Positions 16,267-24,821 of a stretch of 64,000 bases of DNA are shown here, one piece after another. The stretch spans positions 21,661 to 85,660 of the forward strand of contig NZ_FNDS01000016.1 in NCBI RefSeq assembly GCF_900099785.1. Reading direction: 5' to 3'. The notes below the pieces were generated by a model. The model made no database searches, had not been told where the DNA came from, and saw only the letters and a program-made list of their open reading frames with translations. How positions within the stretch are numbered: the stretch's first letter is position 1; each line of letters starts with the position of its first letter. A program made the position numbers and the translations under genes. This DNA comes from Pseudomonas panipatensis (GTDB lineage: Bacteria > Pseudomonadota > Gammaproteobacteria > Pseudomonadales > Pseudomonadaceae).

Positions 16267-16406
16267 GGAAACCTCGGCACAGTGTCTGGATCTTCCGCCA
16301 GTAGCCCTTTGGGAGCGCCGAAATTCGACATTCTCACACTAGTCTATTCGGATGGGAGAGGCATCGTGTCGTGCCATTTTCCCCCTCGGGAAATCACTGA
16401 ATTGTC

Positions 16407-17099
16407 ATGACCCACGTATTGGTCGTCGAGGATGACCCTAAAACCTCGCGTGAAATCGAGTCGGCCCTCCAGGACCATGGATTCACCGTCACCTCGGTCG
16501 GCAATGGCCGTGATGGACTGCTGCAGGCGGCTGCCGGCGACTTCGATCTCATCGTGCTGGACCGCATGCTGCCCGGTAACTTGGACGGCCTGGGCATGTT
16601 GACGGCCCTGCGTGCCTCGGGTGTCCTGACGCCGGTGTTGATCCTCAGTGCCCTAGGCGACCTCGACGAGCGGGTCCGGGGACTGCGGGCCGGTGGCGAC
16701 GACTACCTGACAAAACCCTTCGAGTTCATCGAACTGACCGCTCGTCTGGACGCTCTGAACCGGCGCCATAACCAGTCGACGACCCAGCCCCAGGACAACC
16801 GCGTTCGAATCGGCAATCTCGAGATCGACCTGCTGCGTCGCACGGTGCGCCGTGGCGAGCGGCAGATCGATCTCCTGCCGCGCGAATACGCCCTGCTGGA
16901 GTATCTCGCGCAGCACGTCGACCAGGTGGTGACGCGCACGATGCTTTTCGAGGCGGTCTGGAATTACCAGTACGACGATCAGACCAACGTCATCGAGGTT
17001 CACATCGGTCGCCTGCGCCGAAAGATCGATGGAGAAGGCGACGCTCCAATGCTGCACACCATTCGCGGAGCAGGCTATGTTCTTCGCTCGCCTGAGTGA
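16407..17099 (+). CDS. OmpR-family response regulator (operon with a kinase)
   Basis: This 230-residue regulator has a receiver with LVVEDD, phospho-Asp in LIVLDRMLPGN (near residue 51), switch Lys in DDYLTKPFEF, and a C-terminal winged helix with NVIEVHIGRLRRKIDGEGDAPMLHTIRGAGYVL. Its 3' end overlaps the kinase gene by 23 bases, which implies translational coupling. The stimulus is unknown; the neighbourhood (PtrA-like protein, TSUP permease, rhodanese) suggests metal or sulfur stress. A fragment of a related receiver lies at 37386-37510 in the second copy of this neighbourhood. Confidence 0.9.
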   Translation: MTHVLVVEDDPKTSREIESALQDHGFTVTSVGNGRDGLLQAAAGDFDLIVLDRMLPGNLDGLGMLTALRASGVLTPVLILSALGDLDERVRGLRAGGDDYLTKPFEFIELTARLDALNRRHNQSTTQPQDNRVRIGNLEIDLLRRTVRRGERQIDLLPREYALLEYLAQHVDQVVTRTMLFEAVWNYQYDDQTNVIEVHIGRLRRKIDGEGDAPMLHTIRGAGYVLRSPE

Positions 17100-18444
17100 T
17101 GTACCGCGGACCATCAGTTTCCGCACGGCGCTGATCTTCCTGGCATTGTTCATCTGCTCGTTTCTCGCGTTGTTCGGCTACATCTACTGGCAAACCACCG
17201 GGTATCTGCTCAAGGAGGTCGACGGCGAGCTCTACCGGGCGATCGACGTCCGAAGCCGGCAAACCGGACCGATACGCCTGCAGGAAATGCTCGACCACAG
17301 CAAGGGTGACCCTAACAATCTGGCGCCCTTCACGCTGTTTGACGCCAGCGGCAATCCAACGGCCGGACCGATGAAGACCATCCCGAAATTCGGCACCCTT
17401 GACCAACCCCACGAGTTCAGCTGGAGCGCACCGGGCGGCCACGATCGCCCTGTACGCTTCATCGTTCACCGCCTGGATGACGGTTCCACGCTGGTGGTCG
17501 CAGAGGACATTCACGACATTCGCGAATTCCATGAGCTTTTGATGAATGCGTTGATCTCCGGAGGGTCGCTGCTGATTCTGGTCGGCCTGATAGGGGCTGT
17601 GGCTCTGGGGTACTCGGCCAGGCGCCGGCTGGATGTCCTGACACGCTCGATTCGACGAATAGTTGCGGGTGATCTCGGTCGACGACTCCCGATTCGAGGT
17701 AACGGCGACGACATCGACCGCCTCTCGGATGTGGTCAACGGCATGCTGGACGCCATCGAGCGGTTGATGGGGGAGCTCAAGGGCGTGTGCGACGACATCG
17801 CCCATGACCTGCGTACGCCGCTGACCCGATTGATCGGGGGGCTTGAGCGTGCGCGACGACATCGATTGTCCGAATCCGAGTACCTCGAGGCAGTCGATGA
17901 GGCGCTTGATGAGGCCAAAGGCATGATGCAAACCTTCCGTGCGCTGCTGCGGATATCTCAGATCGAGGCGGGGGCACGGCGGAGCAACTTCTCTACCGTT
18001 GACCTGAACAAGATCGGCGCCGATGTCGAGGAACTGTTCGAGCCGTTGGCCGAGGAGCGCGACATCCGTCTCGAGTTCGTTGCCGCAGGGCGGCCGGCAC
18101 TCGTCTTGGGCGACCCGCAGCTGCTCTTCGATGCCACCTGCAATCTGCTCGACAACGCCCTCAAGTTCGCGCCCGACAAGGGGCGGGTCGAGGTCCGGGT
18201 AATTGCCGACTCCACCCGATCCGGCCTGAGCATCAGCGACAACGGCCCGGGAATCCCGGCTGAGGAGCGTGAGTCCGTCTTCCGTCGCCTGTATCGAGGT
18301 GAAGCGAGCCGCAATATGCCGGGAAACGGGTTGGGGCTCAGCATGGTGTCGGCAGTAGCACGACTGCACGACATGAGTTTGGAAATCCATGATGCGCGGC
18401 CTGGTTGCCGCATGGAAATGATGGGCAAGGCGGCGCCCCAGTGA
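17077..18444 (+). CDS. membrane sensor histidine kinase
   Basis: This 455-residue kinase has a transmembrane helix near residues 18-38, a periplasmic sensor of about 130 residues, a second helix (LISGGSLLILVGLIGAVALG), a HAMP linker, and a kinase core with the phospho-His in CDDIAHDLRTPLTRL, N box LLDNALKFAPD, G1 ISDNGPGIP and G2 GNGLGLSMVS. ATG 17077 is chosen because it falls inside the regulator gene and starts directly before the first helix; an upstream ATG at 17029 would add 16 residues translated in an overlapping frame. It should autophosphorylate and pass phosphate to the upstream regulator. Confidence 0.9.
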   Translation: MFFARLSDVPRTISFRTALIFLALFICSFLALFGYIYWQTTGYLLKEVDGELYRAIDVRSRQTGPIRLQEMLDHSKGDPNNLAPFTLFDASGNPTAGPMKTIPKFGTLDQPHEFSWSAPGGHDRPVRFIVHRLDDGSTLVVAEDIHDIREFHELLMNALISGGSLLILVGLIGAVALGYSARRRLDVLTRSIRRIVAGDLGRRLPIRGNGDDIDRLSDVVNGMLDAIERLMGELKGVCDDIAHDLRTPLTRLIGGLERARRHRLSESEYLEAVDEALDEAKGMMQTFRALLRISQIEAGARRSNFSTVDLNKIGADVEELFEPLAEERDIRLEFVAAGRPALVLGDPQLLFDATCNLLDNALKFAPDKGRVEVRVIADSTRSGLSISDNGPGIPAEERESVFRRLYRGEASRNMPGNGLGLSMVSAVARLHDMSLEIHDARPGCRMEMMGKAAPQ

Positions 18445-18473
18445 ATCCTAGTGCTCATGAGAGGAACAGGCCC

Positions 18474-18851
18474 ATGTCTACATGGCTGGTGTTCGTGGTG
18501 ATCGGTACAGTCAGCGGCGTGGCGGCGGGATTATTCGGTGTCGGTGGCGGGCTGATCGTCGTGCCGGCGCTGATCTACTGGGCGGGCTTTTCCCAGCACA
18601 TGGCCACTGGAACCTCGCTCGCTGTGCTATTGCCTCCGATCGGCCTCGCCGCGGCGCTCGAGTACTACCGCAATGGCAACGTGGATGTAACGGCAGCGAT
18701 AGTAATCGCAATCACCATGTTCCTCGGCGCATGGCTTGGCGCTCGAATCGCCAGCCATGTCAGCGGGCCGCACCTGCGCCTATTGTTCGGCATCTTCGTG
18801 TGTTGTTTGGGTATCTACCTCGTCTACGGTGCCTATGAGCGTCTGCGGTGA
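18474..18851 (+). CDS. half-size TSUP (TauE/SafE) permease, copy 1
   Basis: This 125-residue membrane protein has about four helices and the N-half signature of TSUP transporters: VIGTVSGVAAGLFGVGGGLIVVPAL and GTSLAVLLPPIGLAAALEYYRNG. Usual TSUP proteins have two such halves (about 250 residues); here a stop follows the first, and the end is a clean LYLVYGAYERLR-type terminus. Because the copy at 37526 has the same length, this is a genuine half-size form that would need to dimerise. The family exports sulfite, sulfoacetate or other sulfur anions. It starts 29 bases after the kinase gene and may be its target. Confidence 0.8.
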   Translation: MSTWLVFVVIGTVSGVAAGLFGVGGGLIVVPALIYWAGFSQHMATGTSLAVLLPPIGLAAALEYYRNGNVDVTAAIVIAITMFLGAWLGARIASHVSGPHLRLLFGIFVCCLGIYLVYGAYERLR

Positions 18852-18933
18852 TTGCGCGAATCGGTGAGCGTCAACGCCCAGCGCCATTTCGGTAAAGGCC
18901 ATTTGTATGACAAATAGAGCCGTGCTGCTGAAG

Positions 18934-18947
18934 TTGATTCACATCAA
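18934..18947. promoter_or_regulatory. perfect ANR/FNR box
   Basis: TTGATTCACATCAA matches the FNR/ANR consensus TTGAT-N4-ATCAA exactly, 124 bases before the rhodanese start. As a class II site centred at -41.5, it would place transcription start near 18982. It suggests activation of the sulfurtransferase under low oxygen. Confidence 0.7.
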
Positions 18948-19070
18948 TAAACTCTTTTCTAGCTTCCTCACATTAGGTTTTCCAAGCTGAGTATGCGGAG
19001 AAAGCGGCGGGGCGACGGATTTTCTCTTTCCTTATCCAGGCGGGCACTGTCCCGCTGTGTGAGGCGCTTC

Positions 19071-19931
19071 ATGAACAACAGGGTTCTCGTTTCGCCGTCC
19101 GAGTTGGCGGAAATGATCGATCGTGAGTCCGTGGTTCTCGTCGACACCCGAGATGCTGCGAGTTACGCCGAGGCTCATCTGCCGGGCGCCGTGAATATCC
19201 ACGAGATATTTACCTACTTGGCATCCACCACTCCGGAAGGCCTGATCGCATTGCGCGATACATTCGCTCAGGCATTCGCAAAGGCCGGCTTGTCTGGCAG
19301 GGAAACAGCGCTCGTATACGAGCAGTCCATGACCACCGGCTTTGGGCAGTCTTGCCGAGGCTACGTGCTGCTCCGCTATCTCGGCTACCCTCGCGACAAG
19401 ATCAGGATACTGCACGGCGGCTACAGCGCTTGGCGCAACGCAGGACTTCCCAGCACCAGTGACGCTTCCTCACCGGCTCCTGCCACGTTCCCCTCTGCCG
19501 AAGGGGGGCGCAGCCTCTTTGTCGATCTCGCCGAGATGAAGCGGGTGGTTGCCGACCCCCACATCGTCAAACTTGACGTACGTGATGTCGATGAATGGAT
19601 CGGCGAAAGCTCATCGCCCTATGGAAAGGATTTTTGCCCGCGCAAGGGTAGGATCCCAGGGGCGGTATGGCTGGAGTGGTACCGGATGATGAAACCGACG
19701 GCTCAGGGACCGATGTTCAAGTCTCCCAGTGAAATTCTCGCGGAGTGCGCCACGGTCGGAATTAGCCGCGATACGCCTGTTGTGGTCTTTTGCTTCAAAG
19801 GCGCACGTGCCTCCAATACCTTTGTGGCATTGGAAGAAGCGGGAATCAAGGACGTTCGCCTCTACCTGGGGTCCTGGAACGAATGGTCCAGAGACCCGAC
19901 CTTACCAATCGAGGAAGGTTTGCCCTACTAG
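19071..19931 (+). CDS. rhodanese-type sulfurtransferase (two domains)
   Basis: This 286-residue protein has two rhodanese domains. The N-terminal one (residues 1-140) has VLVDTRDAASYAEAHLPGAVNI but no catalytic Cys at its loop; the C-terminal one has KLDVRDVDEWIGE and the active loop CFKGARAS near residue 240. That layout is that of thiosulfate or mercaptopyruvate sulfurtransferases, which make thiocyanate from cyanide or hand on sulfane sulfur; the loop differs from the usual CGSGVTA and CRKGVTA, so the donor is unsure. ATG 19071 is used. A perfect ANR box precedes it, which fits a cyanide or low-oxygen role beside CioAB. Confidence 0.85.
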   Translation: MNNRVLVSPSELAEMIDRESVVLVDTRDAASYAEAHLPGAVNIHEIFTYLASTTPEGLIALRDTFAQAFAKAGLSGRETALVYEQSMTTGFGQSCRGYVLLRYLGYPRDKIRILHGGYSAWRNAGLPSTSDASSPAPATFPSAEGGRSLFVDLAEMKRVVADPHIVKLDVRDVDEWIGESSSPYGKDFCPRKGRIPGAVWLEWYRMMKPTAQGPMFKSPSEILAECATVGISRDTPVVVFCFKGARASNTFVALEEAGIKDVRLYLGSWNEWSRDPTLPIEEGLPY

Positions 19932-19976
19932 ACCCTCTTGAAGCCAACTGAATCGCCCTGTGCGACCGCTGCAAAT

Positions 19977-20051
19977 GGGGGCAGATTTATATAAGCACTC
20001 TGATCCTGACCACCCAGGCAGAACTAGAGTAGAAAAAATAAATCTGTCCCC
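19977..20051. repeat. 75-bp element with 14-bp terminal inverted repeats
   Basis: GGGGGCAGATTTAT (19977-19990) and ATAAATCTGTCCCC (20038-20051) are inverted copies with one mismatch. The GGGGACAGATTTAT ends are like those seen beside REP-associated tyrosine transposases, so this may be a small non-autonomous element; it lies between convergent genes. Confidence 0.5.
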
Positions 20052-20092
20052 TATAGCTGTGTCTCCTTTAGCAGCATAACTCTGGCCATGGC

Positions 20093-20515
20093 TTATACAT
20101 GGCTTCCAATGTTTTCGATTTCGCCTGCCGGAAGAGTCAGACCCAGAGCGGCAATGGCCTCGACGGCCAGTCCGTAGCCCGGCATGCCGCAGACGATGGC
20201 TGCGGTTTCGGCAACTCCTTGAAGATCCGACAAGGAGGCTCCGGCCTTGACCGCGCCTGCAGCATGGAGCCGTGCTGGACCACCTTCACCTCGGCCGATC
20301 AGCATGGCGAAGTGAACCAATTGCTGGGTTCGCCTATCTAGCGGATTGCGGTGAATCAGCTCACCGCGCAAGTGTTCAATGGCTTGTACGGCGGCTTCTC
20401 GTCCGGTTGCCTTGGCCAGCCGCTGCCGGTACTCGATCATGTCGGGCAGCGTGCCAAGCAGTTCCAAATAGGATGCATTCACGGCATCTGCTGCAAGGAG
20501 ATCCTTAATTGTCAT
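20093..20515 (-). CDS. carboxymuconolactone decarboxylase (CMD) family protein
   Basis: This 140-residue all-helical protein resembles AhpD/CMD-type proteins: YLELLGTLPDMIEYRQRL at the front and RRTQQLVHFAMLIGRGEGGPARLHAAGAVKAGASLSDLQGVAETAAIVCGMPGYGLAVEAI at the core. The AhpD CxxC pair is missing; the single Cys near residue 110 is in VCGMP. It may therefore not be a disulfide reductase. The 54-base gap to the upstream DinB gene and same direction suggest an operon under the divergent LysR regulator. Confidence 0.8.
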   Translation of the reverse strand: MTIKDLLAADAVNASYLELLGTLPDMIEYRQRLAKATGREAAVQAIEHLRGELIHRNPLDRRTQQLVHFAMLIGRGEGGPARLHAAGAVKAGASLSDLQGVAETAAIVCGMPGYGLAVEAIAALGLTLPAGEIENIGSHV

Positions 20516-20569
20516 TACTCACTTCATAGAGGTCGTTGAGACAGGATTGTCGAGACGCGGGTCAGCGGC

Positions 20570-21097
20570 TTACCCGATGAGGTGATCACGATCCGGTAGC
20601 TCGAGAAACTCGGGCGGCAAATGCGACTGCTGACGCAGCAACAGATCGGCCTGGCCAAAGTGATAGCTGTGATGGGCATACATGGCCCACAAAAAACCTT
20701 GCACGGTGTATTTCCGGCCGATGAAGCTGAAGACCGTGGTCAATTGCTCCGGAGAGAACTCCCGAATCCTATTCAGAGTGTCCTTGAGCACCTTACGGTA
20801 TTGATTCACCAGCGGCATTCCTGCGCTGGCCACCTCCAGCATGGCAACGCCAACAGGAGGGGCCATTTCCTCATTGAGCTGAATCTGGCTCAGCGTCTTG
20901 GTCCAGTAATCCTCTGCACGCATGAGATGCCCAACCAGTGCTTCGATAGTGATGCGCTTGATTCGTTGGCCGAGATAATTGGTGTCCGAGTCCGCAGGAA
21001 TAGCCGTCCAGAGTTCTCCTGGAATTTGCTCCAGTACGTTAAGGCTGAGAGTCACCTGCTGATTGAACAGTGATATGAAACGTTCGACTTCATTCAT
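20570..21097 (-). CDS. DinB family protein
   Basis: This 175-residue protein is a four-helix bundle of the DinB/YfiT type: an N-terminal helix, GHLMRAEDYWTKTLSQI near residue 58 and a C-terminal AHHSYHFGQADLLLRQ near residue 140. The three spaced histidines (GH, HH, YH) form the usual metal site. Such proteins are thiol-dependent metalloenzymes, but the substrate here is unknown. It is transcribed divergently from the LysR regulator, 105 bases apart, and shares direction with the CMD-family gene. Confidence 0.85.
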   Translation of the reverse strand: MNEVERFISLFNQQVTLSLNVLEQIPGELWTAIPADSDTNYLGQRIKRITIEALVGHLMRAEDYWTKTLSQIQLNEEMAPPVGVAMLEVASAGMPLVNQYRKVLKDTLNRIREFSPEQLTTVFSFIGRKYTVQGFLWAMYAHHSYHFGQADLLLRQQSHLPPEFLELPDRDHLIG

Positions 21098-21202
21098 GGC
21101 GAGCTTTCTTGGATTGGATGATGATTAGCGTCATCATAGGTGTGCACGTAAAATGTAAGTAGGCAGCGGGAAAGCAACAAACTGTGCTTGTAAGGAGAAC
21201 AA

Positions 21203-22102
21203 GTGAGCCGGCTAGATGAGATAATTACCTTTGTTGAGGTCGTCAACGCTGGCAGCATCACTAAGGCTGCGGAGCGATTGGGGATCGTCAAGTCGGCCGT
21301 CAGCCGCCGGCTGAACGATCTTGAAGATCGTCTCAAGGCTCGCCTGCTCGTTCGTTCTACGGCTGGACTGAGCATCACTGAGGCCGGCAGGGCGTTTCAC
21401 GAGCGTGCGCGGCATATCATTGCGGAATTGGATGAAGCTGAACTCACGGTTACTGACGCAAGTGCAAACTTGTTTGGGACGGTGCACATGTCGGCACCGG
21501 TTAGCCTGACGAATTTGGTCTTGATGCCGCACATCAGTGAGTTTCTCAGGCTAAACCCTGGGTTAATGCTAGATCTGAGTCTCTCGGATCGATTCGTCGA
21601 CATCGTCAACGAGGGCTTCGATATTGCCATTCGTGCAGGCACGCTCAGCGATTCACGGCTGGTTGCTCGAAAGCTGGTAGACATGGGGCGCGTGACCTGC
21701 GCATCGCCGGAATACCTAGCAGCACACGGCACACCGCTCACTCCGCAGGATCTAGACCATCACGATGGCCTGGTCTCTACTAATGCGCCTGAGTCTGTCT
21801 ATTGGCATTACTCCGGCCCGGCGGGCGAGACCTATCTCGCGCGGCCTAATACGCGCATGAAAGTGAACAACGGCGAGGCCGTTATCACCGCTGCCGTTGC
21901 GGGGCTAGGTATTGCCGCTGTACCGGCGTTCATCTCGAAAGAGCTGATAGTTCGGGGCACTCTGATACCTATTCTTTCTGAATACCGACTGGCCGCAGGC
22001 AGCCTGTATGCGATATATCCGCCAGGGCGCCATTTGTCGCACAGAGTGCGCGTGCTGATCGATTTCCTCGTCGAGCGATTTACGGTTGCCAATCCAGAGT
22101 GA
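21203..22102 (+). CDS. LysR-type transcriptional regulator
   Basis: This 299-residue regulator has an N-terminal winged HTH (EVVNAGSITKAAERLGIVKSAVSRRLNDLEDRLKARLLVRST) and a periplasmic-binding-like co-inducer domain (VHMSAPVSLTNLVLMPHISEFL; NNGEAVITAAVAGLGIAAVPAFI). The start is GTG 21203, 8 bases after AAGGAG. It is divergent from the DinB-CMD pair and probably regulates it; the 105-base gap contains no strongly readable T-N11-A site apart from several candidates. It is like the CrgA/AaeR group that acts on aromatic or oxidative stress genes. Confidence 0.9.
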   Translation: MSRLDEIITFVEVVNAGSITKAAERLGIVKSAVSRRLNDLEDRLKARLLVRSTAGLSITEAGRAFHERARHIIAELDEAELTVTDASANLFGTVHMSAPVSLTNLVLMPHISEFLRLNPGLMLDLSLSDRFVDIVNEGFDIAIRAGTLSDSRLVARKLVDMGRVTCASPEYLAAHGTPLTPQDLDHHDGLVSTNAPESVYWHYSGPAGETYLARPNTRMKVNNGEAVITAAVAGLGIAAVPAFISKELIVRGTLIPILSEYRLAAGSLYAIYPPGRHLSHRVRVLIDFLVERFTVANPE

Positions 22103-22363
22103 GGCCTTTCGCGATATAAGTCGGCCGATAGCTTCGACCGGTAGGTTAAACAAAGGGGCGTCGCGCTGAAATGCCGTGCAGCGTCACTAACCTAGAACGT
22201 CAAAGGTCCGCTTTTCTTGATCACCAACTTCTGCTCAGAGTTGGTTTCTGTCGTTCACGACGGACAGAGATCGGCTGCAGTCGCCCCAGGAACCGTCGGT
22301 GGCAGCTACGGCGCAATCGAGATTTCGGCTTGGATTCATCGCCGACCGAGCGACTGCCAAACT

Positions 22364-22391
22364 AGTGGCCAGTGGCCAGTGGCCAGTGGCC
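22364..22391. repeat. 7-bp tandem repeat (AGTGGCC x4)
   Basis: Four perfect copies of AGTGGCC run in tandem and the array ends in CACTGG, so the tract can also fold. It sits in the 445-base gap between the LysR and diguanylate cyclase genes; nothing else recognisable was seen in that gap. Confidence 0.7.
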
Positions 22392-22547
22392 ACTGGACAC
22401 TGTATGAGTCGTCTCGTAATGTGTCTCGCCGCCGCCTCCGTAACGTTTCTCTTATCCCTCAACATGCCGGTTTCGAGGCAGTCGACTGGAATCAAGAGCC
22501 GGGGTGCTCATGACCAGAACTTGAAATAACAGGGACGACACAAAGGG

Positions 22548-23609
22548 ATGCAGTCAGATAACCCGCACAAGCACGACTCCCGTCCGGAGTTCTGGCAGTT
22601 GTCCATGCGTTGTTGCCAATTGGCGGGCAGCGTGGATGTCGCCTTCTTCTTGATCTTCCTCACTCTCGGTTCGCCCGTTCTGGCCTGGATAAACGTGATC
22701 AGCGTGGCAATGTATGTCTACGCCTATCGCGCGTTCAACCAGCGGCGCAATCGGTTCGCGGTCATGCTGATCCGCATCGAGGTGCTGGTGCATGCAGGGC
22801 TTGGAACGGTGCTGGTTGGCTGGGAAAGTGGTTTCCACTATTTTCTGCTGATGTTCATTCCTGCCCTGTTCGTCAGCATGCGCGCCCGTGGCGCCTGGAT
22901 CCTCGCCGCCTGCCTGTGGGCTTATTACGTGGGGCTTGATGTGCTCATGTGGTTCGTCCAGCCGCTACAACCCATTTCCTCCAATGCCCTGTTGGCAGTG
23001 CATCTTTTCAACCTGACCGTGGTGTTCTTCATGTTCAGCTATCTGGCGCTGTTCTATGTGATCACGGTGACTCGTGCGCATAAGAGTCTGGCTCGGATGG
23101 CAACGACGGACTCCCTGACCGGCCTGTTCAATCGCCGGCATATGATCGCGTTGACTGAGAAGGAGCTGGCGCGGCATAACAGAAAGCCCATTAACCTCAC
23201 CCTGATGCTGATGGATATCGATCACTTCAAGCAGATCAATGACGAGTACGGTCACGATATTGGCGACCGGGTGCTCGACGCGGTGAGCCATTTGCTCAAG
23301 TGCTCGATGCGCGAACAGGATTTCATCGGCCGTTGGGGCGGAGAAGAGTTTTTGGCGATATTGCCGGAAACTGATGTCGACCAGGCTGTCGCCGGCGCAG
23401 AGCGCATACGCCAGGCGGTGCAAGCACAGGCGATCGAAAGCGACGGCAAAAAGATCGGCGTGACCCTGTCGATCGGCATCACCCAGTATCGCGCCGAAGA
23501 GGCGCTCAGCAACGCCATCGCACGGGCTGACCACGCGCTCTACAAGGGCAAGTCGGCCGGACGCAACCGGGTGGAACTGGCCCTGTCTGAGCCGGGCAGA
23601 ACCCGATAG
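22548..23609 (+). CDS. membrane diguanylate cyclase (GGDEF)
   Basis: This 353-residue protein has about six transmembrane helices (residues 25-175) without a recognisable sensor, then a GGDEF domain making cyclic di-GMP. Catalytic blocks are present: DSLTGLFNRRH near residue 187, LMLMDIDHFKQINDEYGHDIGD near residue 220, and GRWGGEEF near residue 265, where the active-site motif is GGEEF. REQD sits five residues before it (the RxxD inhibitory site), so product inhibition is likely. Nothing nearby shows its output. The ATG at 22548 follows a weak purine stretch. Confidence 0.9.
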   Translation: MQSDNPHKHDSRPEFWQLSMRCCQLAGSVDVAFFLIFLTLGSPVLAWINVISVAMYVYAYRAFNQRRNRFAVMLIRIEVLVHAGLGTVLVGWESGFHYFLLMFIPALFVSMRARGAWILAACLWAYYVGLDVLMWFVQPLQPISSNALLAVHLFNLTVVFFMFSYLALFYVITVTRAHKSLARMATTDSLTGLFNRRHMIALTEKELARHNRKPINLTLMLMDIDHFKQINDEYGHDIGDRVLDAVSHLLKCSMREQDFIGRWGGEEFLAILPETDVDQAVAGAERIRQAVQAQAIESDGKKIGVTLSIGITQYRAEEALSNAIARADHALYKGKSAGRNRVELALSEPGRTR

Positions 23610-23847
23610 ATCTCGACCGCTTGCTTGCGGGCAACTCGTACAAAATGATCCTTGAAGCGAATGAAATTACCCGACTCAACCCCCGCTGCCGCCGATTGGA
23701 TCGAGTGCACGTCACTGAGCGCGTGGAACTCTACGCACGTTATTGAGGTAACCTTGATGAGCATTGGTGGACAATGCTTTTTTTCGAGCAAAGCTCCTGA
23801 GGGACTAATAATCGAAGGCGCACCTGTACCCAGGTGGGAGGTTGCCA

Positions 23848-24162
23848 ATGAAGATCACAGCTACGGAACAGACCGAATCGGTCGGAGATGTTCTGTGCGA
23901 CGTTTGTGGCGATAGCACGCGCGTTGAAGGGTATGGATTGCAGTTCGGCACTCTTCGCGCCAGTTGGGGGTATGGCTCGGCCCATGACGGCGAGCGCTAT
24001 GAGGTGCATCTATGCGAGCCCTGTTTTTTCAGGACGATTTCCGCCCTCAGACGAGAGCGCATGGTGAGCTTCATGTTCAGCGATGAGGACCAGGATCTCA
24101 GCGATTTCGGACGCGTTGCTCGCGATGATTTTTTCAATGACGGCGGTAGCTCGACCTCCTGA
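23848..24162 (+). CDS. hypothetical protein with two CxxC pairs
   Basis: This 104-residue protein has CDVCGDS near residue 18 and CEPCF near residue 57, likely a zinc-ribbon, with VEGYGLQFGTLRASWGYGSAHDGERYEVHLCEPCFF between. After it come an amphipathic helix (ISALRRERM) and an acidic tail. There is no signal peptide. I do not recognise a named family. ATG 23848 follows GGGAGG. An IS1182 fragment begins about 75 bases downstream. Confidence 0.7.
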   Translation: MKITATEQTESVGDVLCDVCGDSTRVEGYGLQFGTLRASWGYGSAHDGERYEVHLCEPCFFRTISALRRERMVSFMFSDEDQDLSDFGRVARDDFFNDGGSSTS

Positions 24163-24237
24163 TTTCCTGCCGGTGCAGCATCTCAGGCCTAGCCGGCATT
24201 TCCCCTAGGTTTGTGAGACAAACGTCAGTGGGGACGG

Positions 24238-24795
24238 CGTATTAAGCGCTTCATCCAGGGTGAGCATCGAGACCAAAGCACACTGCTGCCGGAGAGCCTG
24301 GATGATTACGTCGCGGACGCCAATCCGGTGCGGATGGCCGATGTGCTCGTCGATGAACTCAACCTCGGCAGGTTGGACTTCAACGGTGTCGTCCAGGCAG
24401 AAACCGGTCGACCCGCTTACCATCCCTGCGTTCTGCTGAAGATCTACATCTACGGCTATCTCAATCGCATCCAATCCAGTCGCCGGCGGGAGCGAGAGGC
24501 TCAGCGCAACCTCGAATTGATGTGGCTGACCGTACGTTTGACGCCGGACTTCAAGACCATCGCCAATTTTCGTAAGGCCATCCGCGGCGTCTTGGTGCTG
24601 TGCCAGCAACTCAGTTTGTTGGCCGAAGCGCTGGTGGCCATCGACGGCAGCAAGTTCAAGGCGGTCAACAATCGTGACCGTAACTTTACTAGCGCCAAGC
24701 TGCAACGGCGGATGGAGGAAATCGAATCCAATATCGGCCGCTACTTCTCCGTGCTGGAAACTGCCGATCGACAGGAGCAAACTGCCTCCTCCTCC
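24238..24795 (+). pseudogene. IS1182-family transposase, N-terminal fragment
   Basis: The frame reads RIKRFIQGEHRDQSTLLPESLDDYV, then MADVLVDELNLGRLDFNGV and RPAYHPCVLLKIYIYGYLNRIQSSRRREREAQRNLELMWLT, typical of the IS1182 N-terminus, and continues through VAIDGSKFKAVNNRDRNFT. The start codon is lost (the frame begins without ATG) and the gene stops at about residue 190, where it abuts the 3' end of the efflux gene on the other strand. The catalytic C-terminal half is missing here. Confidence 0.75.
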
Positions 24796-24821
24796 GGACG
24801 AATGCCCGATACCGCCTGTCC

